From Embleya sp040605455 (lineage in GTDB: Bacteria > Actinomycetota > Actinomycetes > Streptomycetales > Streptomycetaceae): DNA of 64,000 nucleotides. The stretch lies in assembly GCF_040605455.1 (NCBI RefSeq), contig NZ_JBEXCV010000029.1:1-64000 (forward strand), read 5' to 3'. Positions 7,615 to 15,868 of this stretch are shown piece by piece. The notes under the pieces were generated by a model. It did no database searches and had not been told where the DNA came from. It saw nothing but the letters and a program-made list of their open reading frames with translations. The stretch's first letter is position 1. Every line of letters begins with the position of its first letter. The position numbers and the translations under genes are program-made.

Positions 7615-8808
7615 CTATTCGGCCGGCGCCGGGTACGTGCGCCCCTTCCAGGCCGCACCCCGCCCGCGGGCGTGCCGAACCGCCGAGTGCACGGTCATGC
7701 CCAGGTAAAGCGTGGCCGCGAACGGCAGCAACACCGCCGAGGCGGCGGGCCGTCCGTAGTAGCGCACCATCGGCACATAGGTCGCGGTCATCAGTGCCCA
7801 CACCGCGAGCCCGCACAGCGCGAGCGGGGCGTGTGCGCCGGCGATCCCGGCGAACAACGCGACAGGTGCGGCCAGATAGATCAGGGCCAGGCCCACCACC
7901 GTGCCCGCGAGCAACAGCCAGGAGTGCCTCAGCTGGGCGAACGCACTGCGCGCGACCATGTTCCACAGGTCGGCGAGCGCCGGGTAGGGCCGCACGCTGT
8001 CCACGTGGTCGGCGGGGTCCGCGAGCACCAGTCGAATCCGGCCGCCGGAGCGCTTGACCGCGGTGCCCAGTGACACGTCGTCGATCACCGCGTCCCGGAT
8101 CGCCGCCACGCCGCCGGCTCGCTCCAGGGCGGTGCGCCTGACCAGCACACAGCCGCCCGCAGCGGCCGCGACCCGCGACTTCGGCCGGTTCACCCGGCGG
8201 AACGGGAAGAGCTTGCCGAAGAAGTACACGAAGGCGGGCACGATCAGCTTCTCCCACCGGGTGTGCGTGCGCAGCCGGGCCATCACCGAAAGCAGGTCGA
8301 GCCGGTCCCGCTCGGCCTCGCCGACCAGGCGGGCGAGCGAATCGGGCGCGTGCGCGATGTCCGCGTCGGTGAACAGGATCCAGTCCACCTCGCCGACGGA
8401 CTCGACCCCGTGCCGCAGCGCCCACAGCTTGCCGGTCCAGCCCGCGGGCGGCTCGCCCGGCGAGGTCACGGTCAGCGGCACCCGGCCGGCCGCACCCAGC
8501 CGCCGGGCCAGCTCGCCTGTCCCGTCGGTGCTGCCGTCGTCGATCAGGAGCACCCGGGCCCGGCCGGGAAAGTCCTGCGCGAGCAGCGTGGGCAGGCTGA
8601 CGTCGAGCACCGCCGCCTCGTCCCGGGCGGGCACGATCACCGCCACCGACGCGGTGTCGGCCGCCGGCCCGGTCGAGCCCGCCAGGCGCACGTCGGTGCG
8701 CCAGAACCAGCCGTGGCACAGCGTCAGATAGAGCCAGGCCAGACCGGACACGGCGGTGATCCACAGCAAGACGTCCACATCGGAAGCCTGCCGGCTCGTC
8801 CGCGCCAC
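7615..8808 (-). CDS. hpnB: Hopanoid-associated glycosyltransferase, family 2 (HpnB-like)
   Basis: 397 residues. An N-terminal membrane helix (about 13-31) precedes a GT2 catalytic domain (VIVPARDEAAVLDVSL, LIDDGSTDGT, FTDADIAHAPDS, DAVIDDVSLG) and three or four C-terminal helices. Length and architecture match the TIGR03469 hopene-associated glycosyltransferase, found in hopanoid clusters though its exact acceptor is not settled. GGAG lies 7 bases before the GTG at 8808. No squalene-hopene cyclase is in the window, so the link to hopanoids rests on homology alone. It sits 9 bases upstream of the GntR stop on the same strand, so read-through into the phosphonate regulator is unlikely to be functional. 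Confidence 0.75.
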   Translation of the reverse strand: MARTSRQASDVDVLLWITAVSGLAWLYLTLCHGWFWRTDVRLAGSTGPAADTASVAVIVPARDEAAVLDVSLPTLLAQDFPGRARVLLIDDGSTDGTGELARRLGAAGRVPLTVTSPGEPPAGWTGKLWALRHGVESVGEVDWILFTDADIAHAPDSLARLVGEAERDRLDLLSVMARLRTHTRWEKLIVPAFVYFFGKLFPFRRVNRPKSRVAAAAGGCVLVRRTALERAGGVAAIRDAVIDDVSLGTAVKRSGGRIRLVLADPADHVDSVRPYPALADLWNMVARSAFAQLRHSWLLLAGTVVGLALIYLAAPVALFAGIAGAHAPLALCGLAVWALMTATYVPMVRYYGRPAASAVLLPFAATLYLGMTVHSAVRHARGRGAAWKGRTYPAPAE

Positions 8809-8949
8809 TCGGGCGCTCCGTCCGGGTGAAAGTCCGCGCGCGAACGGAGTCCTCGTCTCAAGAGCGTGCGCGCGCGCCCCGATAGCGGGTACGGGAACTG
8901 TTCTCGACAGCTGAGTGAACTACCCATCGGCAGAAGGGCGGTGCCCGTC

Positions 8950-9195
8950 ATGGGCGACGCGACGACGAGGACCCAGGAGCATGTTCGCGGCGGGGCCACC
9001 CGCTGGCAGCAATTCGAGGTCGGTACGCGCGTGCGCGTGCAGGTGGGTCTGAGCACCGGCCACATCGGCGAGGTGTGCGAGGTCTTCGCGGACGCCCATC
9101 GGCCGCCGTTGTCCCCGTACCAGTGGTACTCGGTGCGTTTCGCCGACGGCCTGCGCCCGCTGTATCGCCACGACGAACTCGTCGAGCTCTTGTAG
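8950..9195 (+). CDS. Small conserved protein, SH3/KOW-like beta domain, unknown function
   Basis: 81 residues. The central part (FEVGTRVRVQVGLSTGHIG ... YSVRFADGLRPLYRHDELVEL) has the alternating pattern of a small SH3/KOW-type beta barrel with a C-terminal helix. AGAAGG lies about 10 bases before the ATG at 8950; a GTG at 8941 is too close to it. Nothing in the flanks suggests a partner: an oppositely oriented glycosyltransferase lies before it and a strong hairpin follows the stop by about 55 bases. Confidence 0.62.
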   Translation: MGDATTRTQEHVRGGATRWQQFEVGTRVRVQVGLSTGHIGEVCEVFADAHRPPLSPYQWYSVRFADGLRPLYRHDELVELL

Positions 9196-9251
9196 GTCCG
9201 CTCGACTCCGACCGGCCCCATCCTTCGGCCCTGCCGGACAGCCCTCACAGA

Positions 9252-9288
9252 CCGCGTGCGCCCGCGCCCCGATGGCGGGCGCACGCGG
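9252..9288 (+). terminator. Hairpin terminator after the small protein gene
   Basis: Perfect 14-base inverted repeat (CCGCGTGCGCCCGC and its complement) with a 9-base loop. It lies 56 bases past the stop codon, with no T-run, as is usual in high-GC actinomycetes. Confidence 0.7.
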
Positions 9289-9435
9289 AATGCCACACAC
9301 ACACGCCATGCGACGGGCCGAAAGACGAGGCCAAGGAGCCCTTCGGCCGCGTGTCCAACGACACCGTCGGTCGGGTCTTGCGCTTGCACGCCCGCCGAGG
9401 CAGGGTGCGGGCACGGGATCTGAAAGGGCGTCAGA

Positions 9436-10344
9436 ATGACGATCAAGCTGGGCGTGATGGCGCCTTTCGCGGACGGTCTGATCACCTCCGGCGGCTTCCT
9501 GCGCGACTTCGCCGGGACGCTGGAGGAGTGCGGCGTCGAATCCGTATGGACCGTCGAACACGTCGTGGTCGCCGAGGACTACGAACCCCTGTACCCGTAC
9601 TCGGATTCCGGTCGCACACCCAGCGCCGCCGGCGTCGTGCCGATGCCCGACCCGCTGGAGACCATCGCCTTCCTCGCGGGCGCGTCGCGCACGTTGCGGT
9701 TCGGCACCGCGATGGTGGTCGCCCCGCTGCACAGCCCGGTGGTGCTGGCCAAGCGGGTCGCCACCATCGACCGGCACTCGGCCGGCCGGTTGATGCTCGG
9801 CCTGGGCATCGGCTGGCAGAAGGAGGAATACGCCGCGGTCGGCGCGTCCTTCGCCGAGCGCGGCGCCCGCCTGGAGGAGTGCGTCGGCGCGATGCGCGCG
9901 CTGTGGGCCGACGCTCCCGCCACCTTCCGCGGCCGATTCACCACCTTCGAGCGGGTGCACTGCCTGCCCCGGCCCGAACGCGGCGCGGTACCGGTGATCC
10001 TGGGCGGCAACAGCGAGCCCGCTGTACGCCGGGCCGGTCGGATCGGCGACGGCTGGTTCCCGTACACGATCGCTGCCGAAGAGTTCGAGGTGCGTGCCGA
10101 ATTGTTGCGCGCGTCGGCGCTTTCGGCCGGCCGGGCCGAGGATGCGGTCGAGATCACCGCGTGGCCCGGCTCGTGCGACCGAGACCTCCAGCACGACCCG
10201 AACTGGGTTCGCCGGTTCACCGACGCGGGTGCGAGCCGCCTGGTGTTCGCGCCCAACCCGGCCGAACTGGCCGGGCCGGGTGGGCTGGACACGCTGCGCG
10301 AGCGGATCGCGCAGTACCGCGAGAGAGTGCTGGACAAGCTGTGA
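9436..10344 (+). CDS. LLM-class F420-dependent oxidoreductase
   Basis: 302 residues of a luciferase-like (TIM-barrel) flavin/F420 oxidoreductase: MTIKLGVMAPF start, then SRTLRFGTAMVVAPLHSP, GRLMLGLGIGWQKEEY and PVILGGNSEPAVRRAGRIGDGWFP, all classic landmarks. GAAAGGG lies 8 bases before the ATG. The F420 assignment follows from the actinobacterial family, not from a residue proven here. The stop overlaps the next GTG (GTGA), and that gene overlaps the third (ATGA), so the three are one translationally coupled operon, probably making one small-molecule pathway. Confidence 0.83.
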   Translation: MTIKLGVMAPFADGLITSGGFLRDFAGTLEECGVESVWTVEHVVVAEDYEPLYPYSDSGRTPSAAGVVPMPDPLETIAFLAGASRTLRFGTAMVVAPLHSPVVLAKRVATIDRHSAGRLMLGLGIGWQKEEYAAVGASFAERGARLEECVGAMRALWADAPATFRGRFTTFERVHCLPRPERGAVPVILGGNSEPAVRRAGRIGDGWFPYTIAAEEFEVRAELLRASALSAGRAEDAVEITAWPGSCDRDLQHDPNWVRRFTDAGASRLVFAPNPAELAGPGGLDTLRERIAQYRERVLDKL

Positions 10345-10814
10345 GCACCGCCGACTCCGCCACCGAGACGGTGAACATTCTCGACCAGGTCACGCTGACG
10401 AACGATCAGGTGGCGCTGTGGTTGGGCCAGTTCCATGATCGCTACCTGCCCGGCGCGCAACGGCGCGGGATGCGGCTGGAACGGGTCTGGCGCTCGCCGG
10501 CGGGCCGCGGCACGACCACCGTGCACATCCTGTGGGTGCTGCCCGGAATCCGCGCCTTCTACGCGATGCGTGGTGCCGCGGCGGCCGATCCGGACGTCGC
10601 GGCGTTCTGGGCGGCCACCGACCGCTACGCGTCGGCCCGGCAACGTCGAGCGTTGCAGCCGGCGATGCCCGGACCCGTTGACGCGCCGGATCCGGGCCCG
10701 GCGGCCACGGCTGCGGCCGACACCACCGAGTCGGGCCGCGCCGAGACGAATCCCACCGCCGCGGCCCCCTCCGGGCCGGGCCGCACCCCACGCCGCACCG
10801 GAGGGCACGCATGA
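10341..10814 (+). CDS. Unknown protein, coupled between LLM oxidoreductase and Dabb protein
   Basis: 157 residues. The first 100 are compact, with aromatic-rich VTLTNDQVALWLGQFHDRYL and TVHILWVLPGIRAFYAMRG; the last 50 are Ala/Pro/Thr-rich and look disordered. The pattern of the first part resembles a small ferredoxin-like alpha+beta barrel (EthD/NIPSNAP/Dabb type), which would match the downstream Dabb gene, but I cannot assign it firmly. The GTG at 10341 overlaps the upstream stop by four bases and the stop overlaps the next ATG by four, which fixes both ends. Confidence 0.65.
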   Translation: MSTADSATETVNILDQVTLTNDQVALWLGQFHDRYLPGAQRRGMRLERVWRSPAGRGTTTVHILWVLPGIRAFYAMRGAAAADPDVAAFWAATDRYASARQRRALQPAMPGPVDAPDPGPAATAAADTTESGRAETNPTAAAPSGPGRTPRRTGGHA

Positions 10815-11371
10815 CACGTTGGGTAGTGCTGGCCGCGGCCATGCCCGGGTCCGGTCTCGGCGGGATGCGCTCGGCCGGACCGGATCTGCCCGGCAGCGTC
10901 GGCGGGCGCGGCTTCTCGTGGGATCTCGACGCCGACGCTGCTCCCGAACTGCCCGCGGATGCCGAGGCGGTCGCGCTGCGTCCGGTGCGCGCCGGGTTCG
11001 TGCCGCTGACCGGGCCCCGGATCAAGCGCACGCTGCTGTTGACCGTGCGTAGCGGCACATCCGCCGACGTGCTCGCGGAGTTCGAGGCGGACCTGATGGC
11101 GATGCCGGACCACATCGCGACCATCCGCTCGTGGGCGCTCTCCAGGGTGGCGGGGCGGGCCGGGACGGCGGCGCCGTGGACGCATGTGTGGGAGCAGGAA
11201 TACGCCACGGTCGAGGGACTGACCGGCGAGTATCTGCTGAACCCCTATCACTGGGCGCACGTGGACCGCTGGTTCGACGGCGAGGTGCCGGGGTCGATCG
11301 TCGAACCGGGGCTGGCGCACGTCTTCCGCCGCAGCGATCCGCCGGTACTCACCGCATGCGGTTCTGACTGA
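10811..11371 (+). CDS. Dabb-type (stress-responsive alpha/beta barrel) protein
   Basis: 186 residues. The second half carries the Dabb pattern: RTLLLTVRSGTSADVLAEF, MPDHIATIRSWALSRV, PWTHVWEQEYATVEGLTGEY, NPYHWAHVDRWF. This is the histidine/tryptophan-containing dimeric ferredoxin-like fold seen in small catabolic or polyketide enzymes. The first 70 residues resemble a degraded second copy or a linker. Together with the preceding LLM oxidoreductase it suggests ring oxidation or hydroxylation of a small hydrophobic compound. Its stop is only three bases from the stop of the opposing DUF397 gene. Confidence 0.7.
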   Translation: MTRWVVLAAAMPGSGLGGMRSAGPDLPGSVGGRGFSWDLDADAAPELPADAEAVALRPVRAGFVPLTGPRIKRTLLLTVRSGTSADVLAEFEADLMAMPDHIATIRSWALSRVAGRAGTAAPWTHVWEQEYATVEGLTGEYLLNPYHWAHVDRWFDGEVPGSIVEPGLAHVFRRSDPPVLTACGSD

Positions 11372-11374
11372 TCG

Positions 11375-11581
11375 TCAATTCCGACGCCCGACAAGGGCAA
11401 CCAACAGGTGCGTCCATTCTCGGTCGGTGAACCGCAGGACCTCGCAGGCGCGTTGCTTGGAATCGCGAACCACCACCTCGCAGGGGTGCCGATTCACCAC
11501 TTCGACGCAGTTCCCCTGAACGCTGCTGTAGGAGCTCCGTCGCCACGTCGGTGCGTGGGTTTCCTCCAGCAAGGTCGCCAT
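11375..11581 (-). CDS. DUF397 small regulatory partner protein
   Basis: 68 residues with the DUF397 signature: WRRSSYSSVQGNCVEV near the start, VVVRDSK in the middle, and a C-terminal hydrophobic strand. In streptomycetes these proteins are encoded beside WhiJ-like XRE regulators and act as their partners or inhibitors. Here no XRE gene is adjacent; the only related gene is the divergent ATPase at 11847. The ATG at 11581 gives the normal family length; longer starts add a charged leader not typical for the family. Confidence 0.8.
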   Translation of the reverse strand: MATLLEETHAPTWRRSSYSSVQGNCVEVVNRHPCEVVVRDSKQRACEVLRFTDREWTHLLVALVGRRN

Positions 11582-11846
11582 CGGCCCGTCACCCCTGACT
11601 CGTCGAGGCCACGCCGACGGGCGACCAGAACCCGCTTCCTCCATGTGAGGGCCAGGGACATCGCCCGATCGGGTGAACCGTGTACACGCGGACACCGAAG
11701 TGGCGGCGAGAGTTGCACCACCGGGTTTCGTGGAGCATCCTACCGAGCACCCTCACTTTACGCGCTTACAAGATCACTTAAAGCGACGGGACGGGGCGGG
11801 GCCGCTTGCGGGGGCAAACGCAGCCCACGCAACAGGAGGTAGCTGC

Positions 11847-12284
11847 ATGACCACCCTGGCCGATCCGGAAGTGGCGGATGCAGAGGACGAGGTCAGCCCG
11901 ACCATCACGCTGCCGGCGATGCCCGCGTGCGTGTCCGCCGTGCGGGAACATGTCCGCGTGGCACTGACGGTCTGGGACCTCGACTCTTTGTCCGACATCG
12001 CCGTACTTCTCGCCTCCGAACTGGCGACCAATGCCGTACGCCACGCGGGCCTGGGACGCCCGTTCAGCGTCGTGGTCCGCCGAGATCGCGCCCCCGACGG
12101 CGCCGCATGCGTATGGATCGAGGTGCACGACACGGACTCCCGGGCACCGCAGGTGGTCGAGGCCGGCGACGACGACACCACCGGCCGCGGCCTGCTGCTG
12201 GTCGAATCACTTTCGGACGGCTGGGAGTCGGTCCCCGAACCCGGCGGCAAGTGTGTGCGCTTTCGGCTCGCGATGACCGCCTGA
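11847..12284 (+). CDS. ATP-binding protein, RsbW/anti-sigma-kinase-like (HATPase_c_2)
   Basis: 145 residues with a GHKL ATPase core: N-box ELATNAVRHAG at about 58-68, VHDTDSR (D-box) and GRGLLLVE (lid glycine motif). The strong AGGAGGT 6 bases before the ATG at 11847 decides the start; the open frame extends further up. Such stand-alone GHKL proteins in streptomycetes act as serine kinases for anti-sigma antagonists or as members of XRE/DUF397/ATPase sets. It is transcribed divergently from the DUF397 gene, 265 bases away. Confidence 0.82.
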   Translation: MTTLADPEVADAEDEVSPTITLPAMPACVSAVREHVRVALTVWDLDSLSDIAVLLASELATNAVRHAGLGRPFSVVVRRDRAPDGAACVWIEVHDTDSRAPQVVEAGDDDTTGRGLLLVESLSDGWESVPEPGGKCVRFRLAMTA

Positions 12285-12334
12285 CCCCGCCCGCCCGGCG
12301 CCCACCGCCACACTCGACCGGCGCGCTCTGCGGC

Positions 12335-15300
12335 TCACGCCACCGGTGGCCCGCCCGCCGCCGACCCGGCGACGTACACCGGCAGTTCGTGCACGTGGGC
12401 ACGGCCGGGCGCGAGCGTGTCCACGGCGAGCCGGCCCAGGTGCGGGTGGTGGGTGAACAGCACCACCTGGAACCGGTCGGCCATCGCGTCCAGCACCGCG
12501 AGCATCGCCCGCGTGCGCCCGTCGTCGAAGGTCATCGCGATGTCGTCGAGCACGATCGGCATCGCCCGGCCGGCATCCGCGTACGCGTCCAACGAGGCCA
12601 GTCGCAGCGCCAGATAGAGCTGATCGCGGGTGCCCTCGCTCATCTCGTCCACACCGATCGACCCGGCCGCGAAGGCGGCGTCGAAACCGTGTCCGACGGC
12701 CGACGAGGAGCCGCCGGCGCGGCGCGCGCGCAGCACCGGGGCACCCTTGCGGCCGTCGGTCTCCACGAGCAGCCGATCGAAGCGCCCCGCGGTGAGCGCG
12801 GTGAAGACCTCCTCCGCCCGCGCCAGCACCGGGGCCTGGTTCTGTTTGCGGTAGTCCTCCATACAGCGCAGCAGCACCTCGCGGGCCAGCCGCAGCCGGA
12901 CGAACTCCTCGGTGTCCTCGGCGATCGCCGCGACCGTGCCGGCCGCCTCCTCCTGCGCCCGGACGGCAGCCGTCGACTCGCGTTCCATGTCCAGCACGAT
13001 CTGCCGGCGCCGACCCAGCGCCTCGCCCGCCGCGGCGTACGCCGCCTCGGCCTCCTCGACGCGGCGCGCGGCGTCCTCGATCTCCACGTCGAGTTCCTCG
13101 GGCGCGTAGCGCGCGGCCTCCTGTTCGACCTCCGGCGACAACAGCTCGCGATGCTCGGCGAGTGCCCGCTCGACCTCCCGCACCCGGGCGGATCGTCCCA
13201 CCGCGCGGCGCAGTTGCTCGGCGTCGGCGGCGCCGGCCGCGGCGACCAGCGCGGCGAGTTCGGCCGCGATGTGCTCGCCGGCCTCCCGCCCGGCCGCCAC
13301 CGCGTGCTCCAGCCGGGCGATCCGCTCGGCGAGCCGGTCACGGGCCTCCTCGGCGCTGCGGGCCGTAGTGAGTTCCCCGTGCAGCGCGAACACCGCCGCG
13401 AACGGCGGCCGGCCGTCGACCTCGGTCGGCACCGGGCGCCCGCAGGCGGCGAACACCTCGGCCACCCGCGCACCGAACCCGGCCACCCGGTCGGCCGCGC
13501 GGACCCGACGCAGTTCCGCCTCGGCCGCGTGGCCGACCGCCGCCGCCACCTTGGCCAGCGTGCCCACCGCGGCGGCGACCGCGTCGGGGTCGCCCTCGGG
13601 CAGGTCCAGGCCGTGCACCAGGTCGTGCCAGCGCTGCTCCCACGCGGCACGCTCGTCCCGGGCCCGGTTCGACTCCGCATCCGCCTCGGCGAGTTCGGCC
13701 TCGGCCTCGCGCACGGCCGCGAGCGCGCTCTCGCGCACCCGCGCCGCGTCGGCGAGCGCGTCGCGGCGTGCGTCGGCCTGTTCGATCAGCGCGGCCAGGG
13801 TGCTCGTCGTGGTCGGCGCGCCGGATTCGGCCAGCGCGGTGCGGAAAGCGGTCACCAGTTCGGCGGCCCGCTCGCGGCCGGCGGCCGCTCGGGCCCGCAG
13901 CGTGCGCGCCTCGACCTCGACCCGGGCCAGGTCCCGGATCGCGTCCAGCAACGCGGCGGCGTCGTGCGGATCCGGCGCGGGCAGTCCGCCGGCCACCCAG
14001 GCCCGTGTCCACTGCTCGGCAAGCTCGTCCCGGCGCGCGGTCGCCTCCTGCCGCCGCTCGGCCAGTCGGGCCAGCGTGCGTTCGTCGTGCTCGAGGTCCA
14101 CCAGGAGCCGGCCGCGCCGGACCGCGTCCTCGGCCCGGCGGGCGATCCGCGCGGCGATCTCGTCCGCGGCCCGAACCGCCTGCTCGAACGCGTCGATCCG
14201 GTCGTCGGTCAGCGGCGGGCTCGCGCAGATCCGCGTCCACAGCAGATCGCGCTCGGCGCGGGCGGCGGCCCAGTCCGCGGGCGTGGGCGGCACATCGGCC
14301 GGCGAGAGCACGGCCAACTCGCGGCGCCGCGCGTCGTGCCCGGCCACCGCCGCGTCCCGGTCCTTGGCGATCGTGTGCAGTTCGTCCAGGACCCGGGTCG
14401 TCTGCTCGACGTGCTCGGCGACCCGCTCCCGGCCGGGCAGCCGCAGCCGCGCCGCCCGGTCGTCGGCGAACAGCGCCGGGTCGTGCAGATCGTGCCGGGC
14501 ACGCAGATCTTCCGCTTCGCGTTCGAGCTCGGCAGCCCGCTGCTCGTCGCGGACGATGTCCTCGACCAGGCCGCCCGGCACCACCCGACGCAGCGCGCGC
14601 AACGCGGCCGGGTCGCCGGGCTCGGGGGTCAGGTCGCAGGTCGCACGGGCCGCGTCCAGTCGGGCACGACGATGCGCAACCTGCTCGGCGGCACCGGCGA
14701 GCCGGGCCTCGCACATCTTGAGCCGGTCGCGCAGCTCCATCACCCGTTCGCCCACGCCGGCCGGCACGTCGTACGCGGTGGGGTCGTCGAGGGCGCGATC
14801 CGGGCGCACCCGGAACAGCAGTTCGGCGGCGCCCGCCCGGGTCTGCGACGCCTCGGCATCGGCGTCGGCGGCCAGGTCGACCGCGTCGCGAACGGCCGCG
14901 ACGTCCGCGTGCAGCGCGTCCACCTCGGCGGCGTGCGCCGACAACGCCCGGTCCACCACCACGTCGGCCGACTCTCGGCGAGCCTCGGCGAGGTCCCGCA
15001 CGACTCGTGTGCCCTCCACCGCCGCCTCGCGTGCCCGCTCGTCCAGGGCGGCGAGTTCGGCCGCGAGGTCGGCGGCGACCGGCGGGCCCTCGGCGAGCAA
15101 CTCGACCCGCTCGGCATCCAGCGCGCTCCTGCGGGCCAGCACCGGAAGCGCCTGCCGGATGCGATCCAGCCGGTTCGCCGCGGCCCGCGCGTCGCTGCGG
15201 TCCCGGCCGAGCCGGTCGCGCTCCTCCTCGGCGCGCCGGGCCTCCTTGACAGCCTCGCCGAACACCGAGGGCGCCAGGCCGTCGTCCTGGACCCGCTTGC

Positions 15301-15868
15301 GCAGCCGGCTCAACTCGGTCAGCCCGGCGTTGATCCGCTGGTTCTTGCCGCGTGTCTTGTACAGCTCGCCGGCGCGCTCCTCCAGGCGGGTCAGCACCTC
15401 GCCGAGCCGAGCCGAGGAGCGCGATTCGAACAGCGCCCGCCCGATGTCGCCCTCACCCCGGAGCAGTTCGGCCCCGCCCTCGCGCAACCCGGCGTGGTCC
15501 AGCGCGAACACGTGCCGGAAGTCGTCCCGGCCCACGCCCGCGAGCACCCGGGTCAGCTCGGTCTCGGCGAGCACCGTGCCGTTCGCGCGGGTGAGCGGGT
15601 TCTTGTCCCGCTTGTGCCGCACCACGTCCAGCACGCCCCCTTGCTCGTCGCGCACCAGGGCGCCGAGCTTGAGGTCGCGCATCGCGTGCACGAAGTCGTA
15701 CGAGGTCTGCCGGTCCATCCCGTACAGAAGTTGCTCCAAGGCGTGCCGCACGGTGGACTTGCCGGCCTCGTTCGGGCCGCAGATCACGTGCACGCCCGGC
15801 GCGCCGAGCTCGATGTGCCGGTCGGTGAAGCAGCCGAACGCGATCAGGTCGAGCCGGTCGATTCTCAT
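12335..15868 (-). CDS. SbcC/YhaN-like SMC-type ATPase of DNA repair
   Basis: 1177 residues. N-terminal ATPase lobe with FGCFTDRHIEL and Walker A GPNEAGKST (about 31-39); a long alanine/arginine/glutamate-rich coiled-coil centre; and a C-terminal lobe with signature DEMSEGTRDQLYLALRLA, Walker B PIVLDDIAMTFDD and a histidine switch FTHHPH. No CxxC zinc hook is visible in the coiled coil, which favours the YhaN-type branch over classical SbcC/Rad50. The ATG at 15868 overlaps the nuclease stop (ATGA). A long upstream extension of the same frame lies over the nuclease gene and is not real. Expected role: with its nuclease partner, processing of DNA ends or hairpins. Confidence 0.87.
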   Translation of the reverse strand: MRIDRLDLIAFGCFTDRHIELGAPGVHVICGPNEAGKSTVRHALEQLLYGMDRQTSYDFVHAMRDLKLGALVRDEQGGVLDVVRHKRDKNPLTRANGTVLAETELTRVLAGVGRDDFRHVFALDHAGLREGGAELLRGEGDIGRALFESRSSARLGEVLTRLEERAGELYKTRGKNQRINAGLTELSRLRKRVQDDGLAPSVFGEAVKEARRAEEERDRLGRDRSDARAAANRLDRIRQALPVLARRSALDAERVELLAEGPPVAADLAAELAALDERAREAAVEGTRVVRDLAEARRESADVVVDRALSAHAAEVDALHADVAAVRDAVDLAADADAEASQTRAGAAELLFRVRPDRALDDPTAYDVPAGVGERVMELRDRLKMCEARLAGAAEQVAHRRARLDAARATCDLTPEPGDPAALRALRRVVPGGLVEDIVRDEQRAAELEREAEDLRARHDLHDPALFADDRAARLRLPGRERVAEHVEQTTRVLDELHTIAKDRDAAVAGHDARRRELAVLSPADVPPTPADWAAARAERDLLWTRICASPPLTDDRIDAFEQAVRAADEIAARIARRAEDAVRRGRLLVDLEHDERTLARLAERRQEATARRDELAEQWTRAWVAGGLPAPDPHDAAALLDAIRDLARVEVEARTLRARAAAGRERAAELVTAFRTALAESGAPTTTSTLAALIEQADARRDALADAARVRESALAAVREAEAELAEADAESNRARDERAAWEQRWHDLVHGLDLPEGDPDAVAAAVGTLAKVAAAVGHAAEAELRRVRAADRVAGFGARVAEVFAACGRPVPTEVDGRPPFAAVFALHGELTTARSAEEARDRLAERIARLEHAVAAGREAGEHIAAELAALVAAAGAADAEQLRRAVGRSARVREVERALAEHRELLSPEVEQEAARYAPEELDVEIEDAARRVEEAEAAYAAAGEALGRRRQIVLDMERESTAAVRAQEEAAGTVAAIAEDTEEFVRLRLAREVLLRCMEDYRKQNQAPVLARAEEVFTALTAGRFDRLLVETDGRKGAPVLRARRAGGSSSAVGHGFDAAFAAGSIGVDEMSEGTRDQLYLALRLASLDAYADAGRAMPIVLDDIAMTFDDGRTRAMLAVLDAMADRFQVVLFTHHPHLGRLAVDTLAPGRAHVHELPVYVAGSAAGGPPVA

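Noticed and set aside
11364..11378. CTGACTGATCGTCAA at the Dabb gene stop as a further regulon palindrome
   Set aside because: One arm has a mismatch and it lies at a convergent gene end, not in a promoter.
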